Positions 37,796 to 47,218 of a stretch of DNA of 64,000 nt are shown here, in pieces. The DNA comes from Rhodococcus sp. SGAir0479 (GTDB lineage: Bacteria; Actinomycetota; Actinomycetes; Mycobacteriales; Mycobacteriaceae). Position 1 is the stretch's first letter; the number at the start of each line of letters is the position of its first letter. The position numbers and the translations under genes were made by a program. The notes beneath the pieces are model-generated. The model was given only the letters and a program-made list of their open reading frames with translations. It was not told the origin of the DNA and ran no database searches. The DNA is taken from contig NZ_CP039432.1 in NCBI RefSeq assembly GCF_005484805.1, positions 2,852,001 through 2,916,000 on the forward strand. The letters run 5' to 3'.

Positions 37796-38879
37796 CGGTT
37801 CGCTCCAGTTCACCCACCAGCGCAGTACTTTCGCGTTTTCCGCGACTCGACACGGCCCGCCGGACCAACCGATCGATCGCATCGGAGGTTACCTGTGGGA
37901 ACTCGAGTTCGACGAGATGGCCCGCGCCCTGGACCCGCACCAGTTCGGCTCGGGGCAGTGCCGCCGCCAGCGCCTTCGAACTGGAGAACGGGATGATCAT
38001 GTCGGTGTCGCCGCACAGCACGAGCGCGGGTGTGTCGGCGAGCACCGGCAGGGCCTCGGACTCGTCGTGCAGCTCCAACGATTCGAGGAAGTTGACGATC
38101 GTCACGACCGACACGTCGCCGAGCATCCCGTCGGAGAAGGCGACCAGCCGCGGGCTCACCTCGGTGCCGTACGACGCCGCCCGCAGGATCGGCGAGATGA
38201 TCGCCCGCGCCGCGCCGCGCGCCTGCTGCACCACGCCCGGCGCGGTGCGCACCGCGAGGCGGAACGCGTCGATCACCGGGTTGTCCAGGTTCCGGCCCAG
38301 CCCCGACTTGTTCAGCCCGGCCGCCGTCGTCGCGAGCAGGCCCACGCCGATCACCTTGTCGGCGAACAGCTCCGGGAACTGGCGCGCCATGGCCAGGATC
38401 GTCATCCCGCCCATCGAGTGACCCACCAGCACGACCGGCCCCGACGGCGCGACGGCGGCGATCACCGCCGCCAGGTCGCGGCCCAACTGGGCCATGGTGC
38501 AGCTGGGGGTGGCCGGCATCCCCGATTCGCCGTGACCGCGCTGGTCGTAGAACACCATCCGCGCCGAATCGGCCCACCGCGCCTCCAGTTGGGTGCGCTG
38601 GAAGTGCCACGACTCCATCCGCAGGCAGTAGCCGTGCACGAAGACCACCGTCAGCGGTGCGTCGGCCGGTCCGACCTCGCGCACCGTCAGCGGGACGTCG
38701 TCCTCGGTGGTGACGGTCCGACGGCGGTCCCGGCGCATCACCTCGAAGTCCTCGGTGGCGTAGATCTCCCGCCCGCGTCGCATCGTCGCGCTCTTGACGA
38801 CGTCGATCCCCGCGAGGACACCGATCGCCGCGACTCCCACCACGCCTCCGAACAGGCCGAGCCTGTTCAGGAGGTTCAC
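37785..38879 (-). CDS. Alpha/beta hydrolase with N-terminal membrane segment
   Basis: A 364-residue alpha/beta hydrolase found between alr and tsaE in mycobacteria as well. A hydrophobic N-terminal helix (about 5-24) may anchor it to the membrane. The oxyanion motif is [12 protein letters not shown]; the nucleophile elbow is [15 protein letters not shown] gives the acid and GAGHLVELE the His, so the triad is intact. Substrate unknown. GTG at 38879 overlaps alr's stop by 4 bp (GTGA), which indicates translation together with alr and the t6A genes. Confidence 0.85.
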   Translation of the reverse strand: MNLLNRLGLFGGVVGVAAIGVLAGIDVVKSATMRRGREIYATEDFEVMRRDRRRTVTTEDDVPLTVREVGPADAPLTVVFVHGYCLRMESWHFQRTQLEARWADSARMVFYDQRGHGESGMPATPSCTMAQLGRDLAAVIAAVAPSGPVVLVGHSMGGMTILAMARQFPELFADKVIGVGLLATTAAGLNKSGLGRNLDNPVIDAFRLAVRTAPGVVQQARGAARAIISPILRAASYGTEVSPRLVAFSDGMLGDVSVVTIVNFLESLELHDESEALPVLADTPALVLCGDTDMIIPFSSSKALAAALPRAELVRVQGAGHLVELEFPQVTSDAIDRLVRRAVSSRGKRESTALVGELERTDVG

Positions 38880-40102
38880 GGTCGCCCGCCCGGTCCCCCG
38901 ACGTAGGTCCGGACCGTGCGACCGCGCACCGACGTCACCACCTCGTAGTGGATCGTGTCGAGCTTGTCGGCCCACTCCTGCGCGTGCGGCACTCCGCGCT
39001 CGCCGTCACCGCCGGCTCCGAAGAACACGGCCGTGTCGCCCTCGCGCACGCCCGCGCCGTCCGGGCCCAGATCGACCACGAGCTGGTCCATGCAGACCCG
39101 TCCGATCCCGGGGCGCCGGTCGTCGCCGAGCCACACGTCGAAGCGTCCACCCAGGGCACGTGGGATCCCGTCCGCGTACCCGACGGGCAGCAGCGCCACC
39201 GTCGTGTCGTGCGGCGCGATCCACGTGTGTCCGTAGGACACGCCCTCGCCGGCCGCCACCTTCTTCACCAATGCCACCCTCGACCGGAACGTCATGACCG
39301 GCTGCAGCCCGAACGTCCCCAGGTCCGGGACCGGGGACAGCCCGTAGAGCGCGATACCCGGGCGCACCATGTCGAAGCGCAGATCGGCCCGGGTGAGCGT
39401 GGCGGCGGAATTGGAGAGGTGGGCCGCCTCGGGGACCAGTCCCATCCGTGCGGCGTCCGCGAGGGCGCCGGTGAACCGTTCACGCTGCTCGTCGATGACC
39501 GGGTGGTGCGGCTCGTCGGCGTGCGCGAGATGCGAGAACACGCCCTTGAACCGGACGGCGCCCTCGGCCTCGGCCCGGGCCAGGTCCTTCAGCAGGTCTC
39601 CCCACTCCTCGCGGGACACCCCGTTGCGGTTCAAACCGGTGTCGACCTTGATTGTCACGGTCGCGGCGGTGCCGACCTCGCGGGCCGCGGCCACGACGGC
39701 GGCCAGGTGCCGCGGCGACGACAGTCCCAGTTCGACACCGGCGGCGATCGCGGGGGCGTAGTCGGAGTCGGCGGTGTGCAGCCACGACAGGACCGGGACG
39801 GTGATCCCCGCGCGCTTGAGTTCGATCCCCTCGCCGAGCGTGGTGACACCGAGCTCGTGGACGCCGGCGGCGACGGCGGCCCGCGCGACCGGGACCGCGC
39901 CGTGGTTGTAGGCGTCGGCCTTGACCACGGCCATCACGGCCGCCTCGCCCGCGTGCTCGCGCAGAACGGCGACATTGTGCGCCACCGCGTCGAGATCGAT
40001 CACTGCTTCGGCCTGAGGCGCCGCCGCACGGGGCGGAGTGTCGGCCGGGGTGGCGCTCGTGGTCGTGGGCTCGGTGTCAGGCTCCTGCGCGGTAGTGGTC
40101 AC
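38876..40102 (-). CDS. alr: Alanine racemase
   Basis: PLP-dependent racemase supplying D-alanine for peptidoglycan; cytosolic. About 408 residues, including an N-terminal Thr/Pro extension of about 30. The PLP lysine is in [10 protein letters not shown], the catalytic tyrosine in GVSYGHTW, and [10 protein letters not shown] and RPGIALYG are conserved. GTG at 40102 is chosen because AGGA stands about nine bases upstream; an in-frame GTG at 40120 has none. It precedes the hydrolase and t6A genes in one run. Confidence 0.95.
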   Translation of the reverse strand: MTTTAQEPDTEPTTTSATPADTPPRAAAPQAEAVIDLDAVAHNVAVLREHAGEAAVMAVVKADAYNHGAVPVARAAVAAGVHELGVTTLGEGIELKRAGITVPVLSWLHTADSDYAPAIAAGVELGLSSPRHLAAVVAAAREVGTAATVTIKVDTGLNRNGVSREEWGDLLKDLARAEAEGAVRFKGVFSHLAHADEPHHPVIDEQRERFTGALADAARMGLVPEAAHLSNSAATLTRADLRFDMVRPGIALYGLSPVPDLGTFGLQPVMTFRSRVALVKKVAAGEGVSYGHTWIAPHDTTVALLPVGYADGIPRALGGRFDVWLGDDRRPGIGRVCMDQLVVDLGPDGAGVREGDTAVFFGAGGDGERGVPHAQEWADKLDTIHYEVVTSVRGRTVRTYVGGPGGRP

Positions 40103-40160
40103 GGAATTCGATCCTGCCACTCATCGCGACGAAACCACCCCGCGGGTACAAGCCGACCAG

Positions 40161-41621
40161 TCACGATTCGGGCACATGTGAGCGAAGTATCCGGATGGCG
40201 GGCCGCAGATGCCCGAGCAGCGTCGATGCCGAGATCGGGGCGAGGCCGGCGACACCCGTCTCACCGGATTCCTCGCGCGCCCCGAGGTTGGCGGCCAGCG
40301 AGTGGGCACGTGCACCGACCGCCGCCGCCAGCGCCGGTTCGAGGCCGGTGGCCAGCAGCGCACCCACGACCCCGGACAGGACGTCGCCCGAACCGGCGGT
40401 CGCCGCCCACGAACTCCCGGCGTCGTTGACGTGGACGCGCCCGGCGGGGTCGGCGATCACCGTGGCACGGCCCTTCAGCAGCACCGTGACACCCCATTCG
40501 GCGGCCAGCGCGCGCGTCGCTGCGACGCGGTCGGGGGCCGGGGGCACCCGGGTGAGCCGCTCGAACTCCCCGGCGTGCGGTGTCAGCAGCGTCGGCGCCG
40601 CACGCGCGCGAAGCCCCGCGGCGAGGTCGTGGTGCCGGGCCAGCAGATTCAGGCCGTCCGCGTCGACGAGCACGGGGACGTCCGATTCCAGGACCGTCCG
40701 CAGCTCCGCGAGCCCGGCGTCGTCGGTGCCGATCCCCGGACCGACGACCCACGCCTGCACTCGCCCGGCGTCGGCGGGTGACTGCGCCGCGACCACCTCG
40801 GGCCAATGGCTCAGCACCTCGGCGGCCCCGCGTCCGGCGTACCGCACCATGCCGGCGGTAGCTGTCACCGCGGCACCCGAGGCGAGTACCGCCGCACCCG
40901 GATAGCGCTCACTGCCCGCGACGACGCCCACCACACCCTGCGTGTACTTGTCGTCCGTCGCGTGCGGCACCGGCCACAGTCGACCCACCTCCGCCGGATC
41001 GAGCGAGACCAGGTCGGGGGCGGGCAGGTCCAGACCGATCGGCACCAGTTCCACCCGCCCGCAGCGCGCCCCGGCCAGCACGTGCACCGGTTTGAGCGCA
41101 CCGAACGCGACGGTGACGGCCGCCGTCACCGCGGGACCGTCGACCGCGCCGGTGTCCGGGTCGACGCCGCTGGGCAGGTCCACCGCGACGATCGGCGCAT
41201 CGAGGTCGGCGACGAGCGCGGCCGCCGCCGGCCGCAACGGGCCCTTCCCGGAGATCCCGACGATGCCGTCGACCACCAGATCAGGTGTGCCCGGCTCGGT
41301 CGAAACGCGCCCACCGGCGGCCCGCAGCGCCGCCAGGCCCGCAGCGTGGACCCGGTCCGGGTTCAGCAGCACCGCGGTCACCGCGGCGCCGCGCCGGCGC
41401 AGCGCCGCGCCCGCCCACAACGCGTCGCCCCCGTTGTTGCCCGAACCCACCAGCAACGTCACCCGCCGGCCGGCGACGCCCCCGGTCCGCGAGCGCAACT
41501 CCTCGGCCGCGACGCGTGCGAGACCGTAGGCGGCCCGCCGCATGAGCGTGCCCTCCGGCAGGCTCGCGAGCAGCGGCGCCTCGGCGGCCTCGACCCGTGC
41601 CGTCGTGTAGTAGTGCCGCAT
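40161..41621 (-). CDS. nnr: Bifunctional NAD(P)HX epimerase/dehydratase
   Basis: A 486-residue fusion repairing hydrated NADH/NADPH. The N-terminal epimerase domain (YjeF_N, about 1-205) has LVGSGNNGGDALWAGAALRRRG and DGIVGISGKGPLR; the C-terminal ADP/ATP-dependent dehydratase (about 220-480) has LTPHAGEFERL, LLKGRATVIADP and the catalytic TAGSGDVLSGVVGALLATG. ATG at 41621 is two bases after the VOC protein stop. The counterpart in M. tuberculosis (Rv3433c) also lies near alr. No defect seen. Confidence 0.93.
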   Translation of the reverse strand: MRHYYTTARVEAAEAPLLASLPEGTLMRRAAYGLARVAAEELRSRTGGVAGRRVTLLVGSGNNGGDALWAGAALRRRGAAVTAVLLNPDRVHAAGLAALRAAGGRVSTEPGTPDLVVDGIVGISGKGPLRPAAAALVADLDAPIVAVDLPSGVDPDTGAVDGPAVTAAVTVAFGALKPVHVLAGARCGRVELVPIGLDLPAPDLVSLDPAEVGRLWPVPHATDDKYTQGVVGVVAGSERYPGAAVLASGAAVTATAGMVRYAGRGAAEVLSHWPEVVAAQSPADAGRVQAWVVGPGIGTDDAGLAELRTVLESDVPVLVDADGLNLLARHHDLAAGLRARAAPTLLTPHAGEFERLTRVPPAPDRVAATRALAAEWGVTVLLKGRATVIADPAGRVHVNDAGSSWAATAGSGDVLSGVVGALLATGLEPALAAAVGARAHSLAANLGAREESGETGVAGLAPISASTLLGHLRPAIRILRSHVPES

Positions 41622-41623
41622 GT

Positions 41624-42403
41624 CTACCCGGCCACCACCGGTCCCGAGAGCATGAACCGCGCCCCGTTGGGGTCGGCCACCTGCGCCATTCGCCCGTACT
41701 CGGTGTCCCACGGCCGGGTCAGGACCGCGCCGTCGAGTTCACGGACCCGAGCGACGGCGGCATCGGTGTCGTCGACCTGCACGAACATCTGCCAGTGCGA
41801 CGGCACCTCGGCCGGCAGCGCCCTGCTCGCATCGAAGACCCCGACCAGATCCTCTCCGTCGAAACGCCCGGTCGAGTAACGGAATTCGTCACTGTCGCCG
41901 AGGGTCGACAGCTCCCACCCGAACACATCCCGATAGAACGGAAGCGCCGCCTCGTAGTCCTTGGTGACCAGCTCGAACCACGCGGGCGCACCGCTCTCCG
42001 CGATCAACCCGAAGCCCTTGTGCCCGTCCGGCTGCCAGGCGCCGACCACGCCGCCGGACGTGTCGACGAACACCGCCATCCGCCCCTGCGCGGGCACCGT
42101 CATCGGCCCCACCATCACCTGGCCGCCGGCCGTGGTGACCGCCTCCGCGAGCCTGTCGACGTCATCGGTGGCAAGATACGTCGTCCATGTGTCGGTGCCG
42201 GGCTGCCCCGGCTCCCCCGCCATCATTCCGGCGATCGGCTTGCCGTCCGAGAAGAACATGACGTACCCGCCGTACTCCTCCCCCGACGACTCGGCGGTCC
42301 ATCCGAACAGCTCGCGATAGAAGGCAGCGGCACGGTCGACGTCGGAACACGTCACGTCGATCCAGCACGGCGCCCCGACGGGCGCGGTTTCACGGGTGGG
42401 CAT
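41624..42403 (-). CDS. Two-domain VOC (glyoxalase-like) protein
   Basis: A 259-residue protein of two vicinal-oxygen-chelate domains (about 8-125 and 135-255). Each begins with a motif of the type WIDVTCSDVDRAAAFYRELFGW or WFELVTKDYEAALPFYRDVFGW. It resembles the CFP32/glyoxalase-like proteins of mycobacteria. The metal His/Glu pattern is incomplete, so enzyme activity is doubtful; antibiotic-binding or scavenging roles are also known in the fold. GAGGAG lies eight bases before the ATG. First gene of the minus-strand run to tsaD and divergent from the cupredoxin gene. Confidence 0.82.
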   Translation of the reverse strand: MPTRETAPVGAPCWIDVTCSDVDRAAAFYRELFGWTAESSGEEYGGYVMFFSDGKPIAGMMAGEPGQPGTDTWTTYLATDDVDRLAEAVTTAGGQVMVGPMTVPAQGRMAVFVDTSGGVVGAWQPDGHKGFGLIAESGAPAWFELVTKDYEAALPFYRDVFGWELSTLGDSDEFRYSTGRFDGEDLVGVFDASRALPAEVPSHWQMFVQVDDTDAAVARVRELDGAVLTRPWDTEYGRMAQVADPNGARFMLSGPVVAG

Positions 42404-42463
42404 GACAACTCCTCGCTCGGTCGAACGATGCGAAGGTGCCGGAGGGCACACTCGTGCTCAGAC

Positions 42464-42469
42464 TACGCT
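42464..42469 (+). promoter_or_regulatory. -10 hexamer of cupredoxin gene, leaderless layout
   Basis: TACGCT is followed by 7 nt and the ATG at 42477; no ribosome binding site is present. Confidence 0.5.
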
Positions 42470-42476
42470 GGATCGC

Positions 42477-42836
42477 ATGAACAAACGCGCGAGCGCGCTG
42501 ATTGCCGGAATCGCTTTGGCGGCAAGCCTTTCCGGATGCACTTCGGCCTCCACCGACGACGCGACCCAGGATGCGGACAAAGCACTCACCGTTCGGGTCG
42601 CGAACATGGCGTACACGCCCGCCTCCCTCACGGTCTCGGCCGGTCAGACGGTCACGTGGGAGTTCGACGACCGCGGCACGCCGCACGACGTGGTGGGACT
42701 GGGCGACGCGAAGGGCGTGTTGCGCAGCCCGCTGCTGACATCGGGCACGTGGGAGTTCACGTTCACGCAGCCCGGCACGTACAACTACACGTGCTCGCTG
42801 CACCCCGACATGCTCGGTGTGGTCGTGGTGGTGTGA
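42477..42836 (+). CDS. Lipid-anchored cupredoxin (plastocyanin/azurin-like)
   Basis: A 119-residue exported lipoprotein: signal peptide with lipobox LSGC (Cys21), then one cupredoxin domain (about 36-119). His70 (GTPHDVVG), Cys106, His109 and Met112 (TCSLHPDM) are spaced as type 1 copper ligands, so it probably binds one copper on the outer face of the membrane, either as an electron carrier or copper buffer. It is predicted leaderless. The last codons (GVVVVV) are part of the terminator stem, an unusual merging of coding and terminator sequence. Confidence 0.85.
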   Translation: MNKRASALIAGIALAASLSGCTSASTDDATQDADKALTVRVANMAYTPASLTVSAGQTVTWEFDDRGTPHDVVGLGDAKGVLRSPLLTSGTWEFTFTQPGTYNYTCSLHPDMLGVVVVV

Positions 42837-42852
42837 CCACCACGACCACACC
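42816..42852. terminator. Terminator stem built into the cupredoxin gene end
   Basis: 42816-42832 pairs with 42836-42852 (17-bp stem, 3-nt loop). The left arm lies in the coding sequence and the stop codon is at the loop. It separates the convergent cupredoxin and glmS genes. Confidence 0.8.
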
Positions 42853-42863
42853 GGGTGGCCGAA

Positions 42864-44732
42864 CTACTCGACGGTGACGGACTTCGCGAGGTTCCGCGGC
42901 TTGTCGACGTCGAGTCCGCGGGCCTGCGCGACCTCGGCCGCGAAGACCTGCAACGGCACCGTCGACAACAGCGGCTGCAGCAACGTCGGCGCCGCCGGAA
43001 TTTCGATGAGGTGATCGGCGTGCGCCCGGACGGCGTCGTCGCCCTCCTCGGCGATCACGATCGTCGTCGCGCCACGTGCCTTGATCTCCTGGATGTTCGA
43101 GACCAGCTTCGAGTGCAGCACCGCGCGCCCCTTCGGGGACGGCATGATCACGATGACCGGCAGCCCCTCCTGGATCAGCGCGATCGGCCCGTGCTTGAGC
43201 TCACCCGCGGCGAAACCCTCGGCATGCATGTACGCCAGCTCCTTGAGCTTGAGCGCACCCTCGAGTGCCACCGGGTAACCCACGTGCCGGCCGAGGAACA
43301 GCACCGCCGGGGACTGCGCGTACGTGCGCGCCAGCTCCCGCACCGACTCCACCTTCTCGAGCACCCGCGACACCAGCTCGGGCATCGCGGCCAGGTCGGC
43401 ATACTCACGCGCGACCTCGTCGGGGTACTTGGTACCCCGCGCCTGCGCCAAGGCCAGCCCCACCAGGTAGTTCGCGGTCACCTGAGCGAGGAACGCCTTG
43501 GTCGAGGCGACGGCGATCTCCGGACCGGCCCGCGTGTAGAGGACGGCGTCGGCCTCGCGCGGGATCTGCGCGCCGTTGGTGTTGCAGATCGCCAGCACGC
43601 GCGCCTTCTGGTCCTTGGCGTGCTTGACGGCCTCGAGCGTGTCCGCGGTCTCGCCGGACTGCGAGATCGCCACGACGAGCGTCGACCGGTCGAGAACCGG
43701 GTCGCGGTAACGGAACTCGCTCGCGAGTTCCACCTCGACGGGCAGCCGCGTCCAGTGCTCGATCGCGTACTTTGCGAGCAGGCCGGAGTGATAGGCGCTG
43801 CCGCACGCGACGACGAACACCTTGTCGACGTCGCGGAGTTCCTGATCCGACAGCCGCTGCTCGTCCAGCACGATGTGCTGGTCGACGAAGTGCCCGCGCA
43901 GGGTGTCCGCCACCGCGTCCGGCTGCTCCTGGATCTCCTTGAGCATGAAGTAGTCGTGGCCGCCCTTCTCGGCGGCCTGCAAGTCCCAGTCGATTCGGAA
44001 AGCGCGGGTCCGGTCGATCGCGTCGTTGCCGAAGAAGTCCGTGACCGAGTAGCCGTTCGCGGTGATGACCACCACCTGGTCCTGGCCCAGCTCGACTGCG
44101 TCACGGGTGTGCTCGATGAACGCGGCGACATCCGAGCCGACGAACATCTCGCCCTCACCGACGCCGACGACCAGCGGGGTCGACCGGCGGGCGGCGATGA
44201 TCATGTCCGGGTGGTCGGCGTGCGCGAACACCAGCGTGAACGCGCCTTCGAGTCGCCGCAGCACCGACAGCGTGCTCTGCAGGAAGTCACCCTCGGTCGC
44301 ACCGTCCGTGTATGCGCGGGCGACCAGGTGCACGGCCACCTCGGAGTCGGTGTCACTGAGCAGATCGACACCCGCGGCCTCGAGCTCGGCGCGCAGCGGC
44401 GCGAAGTTCTCGATGATGCCGTTGTGCACCACGGCGAACTTGCCGCTCGCGTCGCGGTGCGGGTGCGCGTTGCGGTCGGTCGGCTTGCCGTGCGTCGCCC
44501 ACCGGGTGTGCCCCATGCCGGCGTTGCCGGCGAACTTGGTGCGGCCCACCTCGTCGAGTTCGGCCTGCAGGTTGGCCAGACGACCGGCCTTGCGTTCGCT
44601 GGCGAGCCCGCCCGCGCCGTCCAGGACGGCGATCCCCGCCGAGTCGTAGCCGCGGTATTCCATTCGTTGCAGCGCCTTCTCCACGACATCCAGCGCCTGG
44701 CGGTGGCCCACGTAACCCACGATTCCGCACAT
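42864..44732 (-). CDS. glmS: Glutamine-fructose-6-phosphate aminotransferase GlmS
   Basis: Makes glucosamine-6-phosphate from fructose-6-phosphate and glutamine, first step to UDP-GlcNAc. 622 residues. Catalytic Cys2 (MCGIVGYVG), glutaminase motifs GHTRWATHGKP and HNGIIEN, two SIS sugar-isomerase domains (VACGSAYHSGLLAKY, VVAISQSGETADT; later EGALKLKELAYMHAEGF) and the C-terminal DKPRNLAKSVTVE are all present. The upstream region has TACCCT eight bases before the ATG, possibly a leaderless or short-leader start; no glmS riboswitch is visible. Confidence 0.97.
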   Translation of the reverse strand: MCGIVGYVGHRQALDVVEKALQRMEYRGYDSAGIAVLDGAGGLASERKAGRLANLQAELDEVGRTKFAGNAGMGHTRWATHGKPTDRNAHPHRDASGKFAVVHNGIIENFAPLRAELEAAGVDLLSDTDSEVAVHLVARAYTDGATEGDFLQSTLSVLRRLEGAFTLVFAHADHPDMIIAARRSTPLVVGVGEGEMFVGSDVAAFIEHTRDAVELGQDQVVVITANGYSVTDFFGNDAIDRTRAFRIDWDLQAAEKGGHDYFMLKEIQEQPDAVADTLRGHFVDQHIVLDEQRLSDQELRDVDKVFVVACGSAYHSGLLAKYAIEHWTRLPVEVELASEFRYRDPVLDRSTLVVAISQSGETADTLEAVKHAKDQKARVLAICNTNGAQIPREADAVLYTRAGPEIAVASTKAFLAQVTANYLVGLALAQARGTKYPDEVAREYADLAAMPELVSRVLEKVESVRELARTYAQSPAVLFLGRHVGYPVALEGALKLKELAYMHAEGFAAGELKHGPIALIQEGLPVIVIMPSPKGRAVLHSKLVSNIQEIKARGATTIVIAEEGDDAVRAHADHLIEIPAAPTLLQPLLSTVPLQVFAAEVAQARGLDVDKPRNLAKSVTVE

Positions 44733-44786
44733 GGTTCACCAGGGTACTTGTACGACCGTGTGGAGCGAACTCGGTCCATGATCGGA

Positions 44787-44792
44787 TAACGT
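44787..44792 (+). promoter_or_regulatory. -10 hexamer of Rv3438-like gene, leaderless layout
   Basis: TAACGT ends 7 nt before the GTG at 44800; no Shine-Dalgarno-like sequence lies between. Confidence 0.5.
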
Positions 44793-44799
44793 CACACCC

Positions 44800-45681
44800 G
44801 TGGCGCAGACACCCAAGTCCCTGGTCTCCAAGCTGTCCAAACGCGGTCCCCACCGGGTGCTGCGCGGTGACTTGGCTCTCGCGGGCCAGCCCGGTGTGGT
44901 CTACACCCCCGCCGAGGGCTTCAACCTGCCTGCCGTCGCCTTCGCGCACGACTGGATGGCCGGTGCCGCGAACTACGCCGACACGCTCGAGCATCTGGCC
45001 TCGTGGGGCATCGTCGCGGCCGCACCCGGTACCGAACGCGGGCCCGTTCCGTCGCATCTGGGGCTGGCCGCCGATCTGGGCACCACGCTCGACGTCTGCA
45101 CCGGGGTGCGGCTCGGTCCGGGCCGCATCAGCGTTCAGCCCGAGCGCGTCGCGTTCGCCGGCCACGGCATGGGTGCCGGCGTCGCCGTTCTCGCCGCTGC
45201 CCAGCGGCGGCGCGTGAAGGCCGTCGCCGCACTGTTCCCGGCGCCGACCACGCCCTCCGCCGTCGTCGCCGCCACCCGCGTCGAGGTACCGGGACTGATC
45301 CTTGCCGGTGCGCGGGACGTGGACTCGCTGAACAGCGACGCCGTCGCCCTCGACGACGCCTGGAAGGGCGAGAGCCTGCTGCGCGTCGTGGAGAAGGGGT
45401 CGAGCGCCGGACTCGTCGAAGGCCGTCGCCTCGTCGGGTTCCTCGGCGTCGGCGGCTCGGAACGTCGCACGCAGCGCGTGAGCCGCGCGCTGCTGACAGG
45501 GTTCCTGCTGCGGCACCTCACCGACGACAAGGCGTACGCGATGTTCTCCGACCTGGACGCCGACTTCCCCGGCACCCATCCCGCTCATCGCGAGGACGAG
45601 GACGACGCCGCGGTCGTCCACCCCGATGACGCGGCCGCCCACCGTCTGAGCACGCAGGTCGGTCAGCTGCTCGGCCGCTGA
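44800..45681 (+). CDS. Alpha/beta-hydrolase-fold protein lacking the nucleophile
   Basis: A 293-residue protein in the place of Rv3438, next to glmS, with a dienelactone-hydrolase-like alpha/beta fold (VVYTPAEGFNLPAVAFAHDWMAG; GLAADLGTTLDVC). The nucleophile elbow reads GHGMG (121-125): Gly123 replaces the expected Ser or Cys, so a normal hydrolase reaction is unlikely. The late LILAGARDVDSLNSDAV keeps the acid-strand region. It may be a binding or scaffold protein. The sequence is clean and full length, so this is not decay. Divergent from glmS and predicted leaderless. Confidence 0.75.
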   Translation: MAQTPKSLVSKLSKRGPHRVLRGDLALAGQPGVVYTPAEGFNLPAVAFAHDWMAGAANYADTLEHLASWGIVAAAPGTERGPVPSHLGLAADLGTTLDVCTGVRLGPGRISVQPERVAFAGHGMGAGVAVLAAAQRRRVKAVAALFPAPTTPSAVVAATRVEVPGLILAGARDVDSLNSDAVALDDAWKGESLLRVVEKGSSAGLVEGRRLVGFLGVGGSERRTQRVSRALLTGFLLRHLTDDKAYAMFSDLDADFPGTHPAHREDEDDAAVVHPDDAAAHRLSTQVGQLLGR

Positions 45682-45703
45682 CGCCCCCGAAGTACCTGCC
45701 GAG

Positions 45704-47218
45704 TCACATCGGTCCGGCCTCGGCCAGCGCCGCTGCCCCGTCGGCGTCGGAGCCGGCCGGGCCCACTTCGGCCAGAGCCGGTTCCTCCCCGCCCGCGCCG
45801 GCGGTCGGCATCGGACGGCCGCCGACCGCGCGATGCGCAGACGGCGCGACCTGGGGAGTGACCGGCGCCTCCGGCGCAGCGGGATCGGGCACGCAGTAGC
45901 CGGACGGCGGCGCAGCCGGTGCGGCCGCCTCGGGCGCGGGAGCCGGCTCCGGCTCCGGCTCCGGTGTGGGCTCGGGACATTCGCCGGCCGGTTCCGGCTC
46001 GATCGGCGCCGCGGCGACCGGTTCCTCGGGGGCCGGTTCCTCGGGGGCCGGTTCCTCGGGGGCCGGTTCCTCGGTGACCGGTTCCTCGGGCGTCGGCGGG
46101 ACGGGTTCCGGTGCGGGCTCGGGCGGGCACTCCTGCGGTTGCGATCCGCACTCGCACGCGCACTCGCACCCGCACGACGACGGCGGCTCTGTCTCGAGGT
46201 CCGGGTTGCAGTCGCCGTCACCATCCACCCGTACCGCGTCCACGATCCCCAGCGCGACATCGGCCACCACACCCACGACCGCGCCGACCGCGCGCATCGC
46301 GCCCGCCGCCACAGCAGCGTCGAGCGAGAGCGAGCTCCCGATCGAGGCGCCGCTCCCCGCCGCGGCCGTCGTCACCGGCGCGGACGGCGGGGTCGGCGGG
46401 GTCGGCGCGGGAGTCGGGGTCGGCGCGGTGACCACGGCCGGAGTCACGATCGCCGAACCGGCCGCGCCGAGACCCGACAGGCTCGTCGTGGGCTGCACCG
46501 ATTCGGGCGCCGCCGGTGGAATGCACGCGGGCCGCGCGGCGACCGGGCGGCACTCGACGACGATCGGCGCGGGCACAGGGAAGGCGCTGTCGTCGATTCC
46601 CGCGAACACGCAGTCGAGTGTCCGGTACACCTCGTCGATCGCTGCCGCGGTCTCGTCGCACAGGGTAGTGAACTGCTGCACCGTCTCTCGCACGTGCGCC
46701 AGGAACGGCCCGATGGACGATTCGTCGCAATCTCCGCCGGCGAGCACGCCGTCGATCTGCTCCGGTGTCAGTCCACCGGCCGTGGTCGGGTCGAGGGCGC
46801 CGACCTCGTCCGCCTTGCGGGTCCCGGCGGCTCGCAGGGATGCGGCGGCCTCGGCCAACGCGCCTCGGACGGCGTGTGCGCTGCGCCGCACGCCGTCCGC
46901 TCGACGGAGGTGCTCGGCGAAGTGCTCCCCGGCGCGGTCCGCCGCGCCACCGGTCCACGCCTGCCCCAGCTCGCCGCCGATCGCGGCCTCGTCGTCGAAC
47001 CGATCGTCCAGCTCGGCGGCCACCCGGGCGAGGATCTCGATATCGGCATCCAACGCCGTCAGGTCGATCCCGCGCTGCTCGAAGTAGCGCGTCTCGACGT
47101 CGGGGTAGGCCGGGAAGGTGTCCCCGGTGCCCCGCCCTGCGGCGACTGCAGCTGCGCGGGGCAGATACAGCTCGAAGTAACGCAGGCCCGCGGCACCGGT
47201 CTGCAGCAGGGCGTCCAC
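45704..47218 (-). CDS. Putative type VII secretion substrate: WXG-type domain, proline-rich region, Cys cluster
   Basis: A 504-residue protein in the place of Rv3439c. The N-terminal helical domain (about 1-215) contains Trp88-Thr-Gly90 in GQAWTGGAADRAGEHF, a WXG-type turn between helices, as in type VII substrates. A hydrophobic stretch near 300-330 follows, then Cys349, 351, 353, 355 and 357 in strict alternation (CGCECACEC), then EEPAP repeats and a Pro/Glu/Ala-rich tail. GTG at 47218 shares one base with the stop of the preceding gene (TAGTG), so the two are co-translated. Substrate status is inferred from the motif and from the partner's secretion signal; metal binding by the Cys run is a guess. 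Confidence 0.68.
   Translation of the reverse strand: MDALLQTGAAGLRYFELYLPRAAAVAAGRGTGDTFPAYPDVETRYFEQRGIDLTALDADIEILARVAAELDDRFDDEAAIGGELGQAWTGGAADRAGEHFAEHLRRADGVRRSAHAVRGALAEAAASLRAAGTRKADEVGALDPTTAGGLTPEQIDGVLAGGDCDESSIGPFLAHVRETVQQFTTLCDETAAAIDEVYRTLDCVFAGIDDSAFPVPAPIVVECRPVAARPACIPPAAPESVQPTTSLSGLGAAGSAIVTPAVVTAPTPTPAPTPPTPPSAPVTTAAAGSGASIGSSLSLDAAVAAGAMRAVGAVVGVVADVALGIVDAVRVDGDGDCNPDLETEPPSSCGCECACECGSQPQECPPEPAPEPVPPTPEEPVTEEPAPEEPAPEEPAPEEPVAAAPIEPEPAGECPEPTPEPEPEPAPAPEAAAPAAPPSGYCVPDPAAPEAPVTPQVAPSAHRAVGGRPMPTAGAGGEEPALAEVGPAGSDADGAAALAEAGPM
46018..46092 (-). repeat. Five 15-bp tandem repeats encoding EEPAP-type units
   Basis: Units begin at 46018, 46033, 46048, 46063 and 46078 (plus-strand unit CCGGTTCCTCGGGGG; the last two vary). 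They encode Glu-Glu-Pro-Ala-Pro and can vary in number between strains. Confidence 0.85.

Noticed and set aside
42864..44799. glmS ribozyme/riboswitch upstream of glmS
   Set aside because: The space between glmS and the divergent gene is only 67 bp, too short for the known ribozyme.
45966..47087. Plus-strand frame with His-rich stretch (HSHAHSHPHDD) opposite the Cys-cluster protein
   Set aside because: It is the mirror of the alternating Cys codons. The minus-strand gene has a coupled start, helical domain and conserved place; the plus frame has none.
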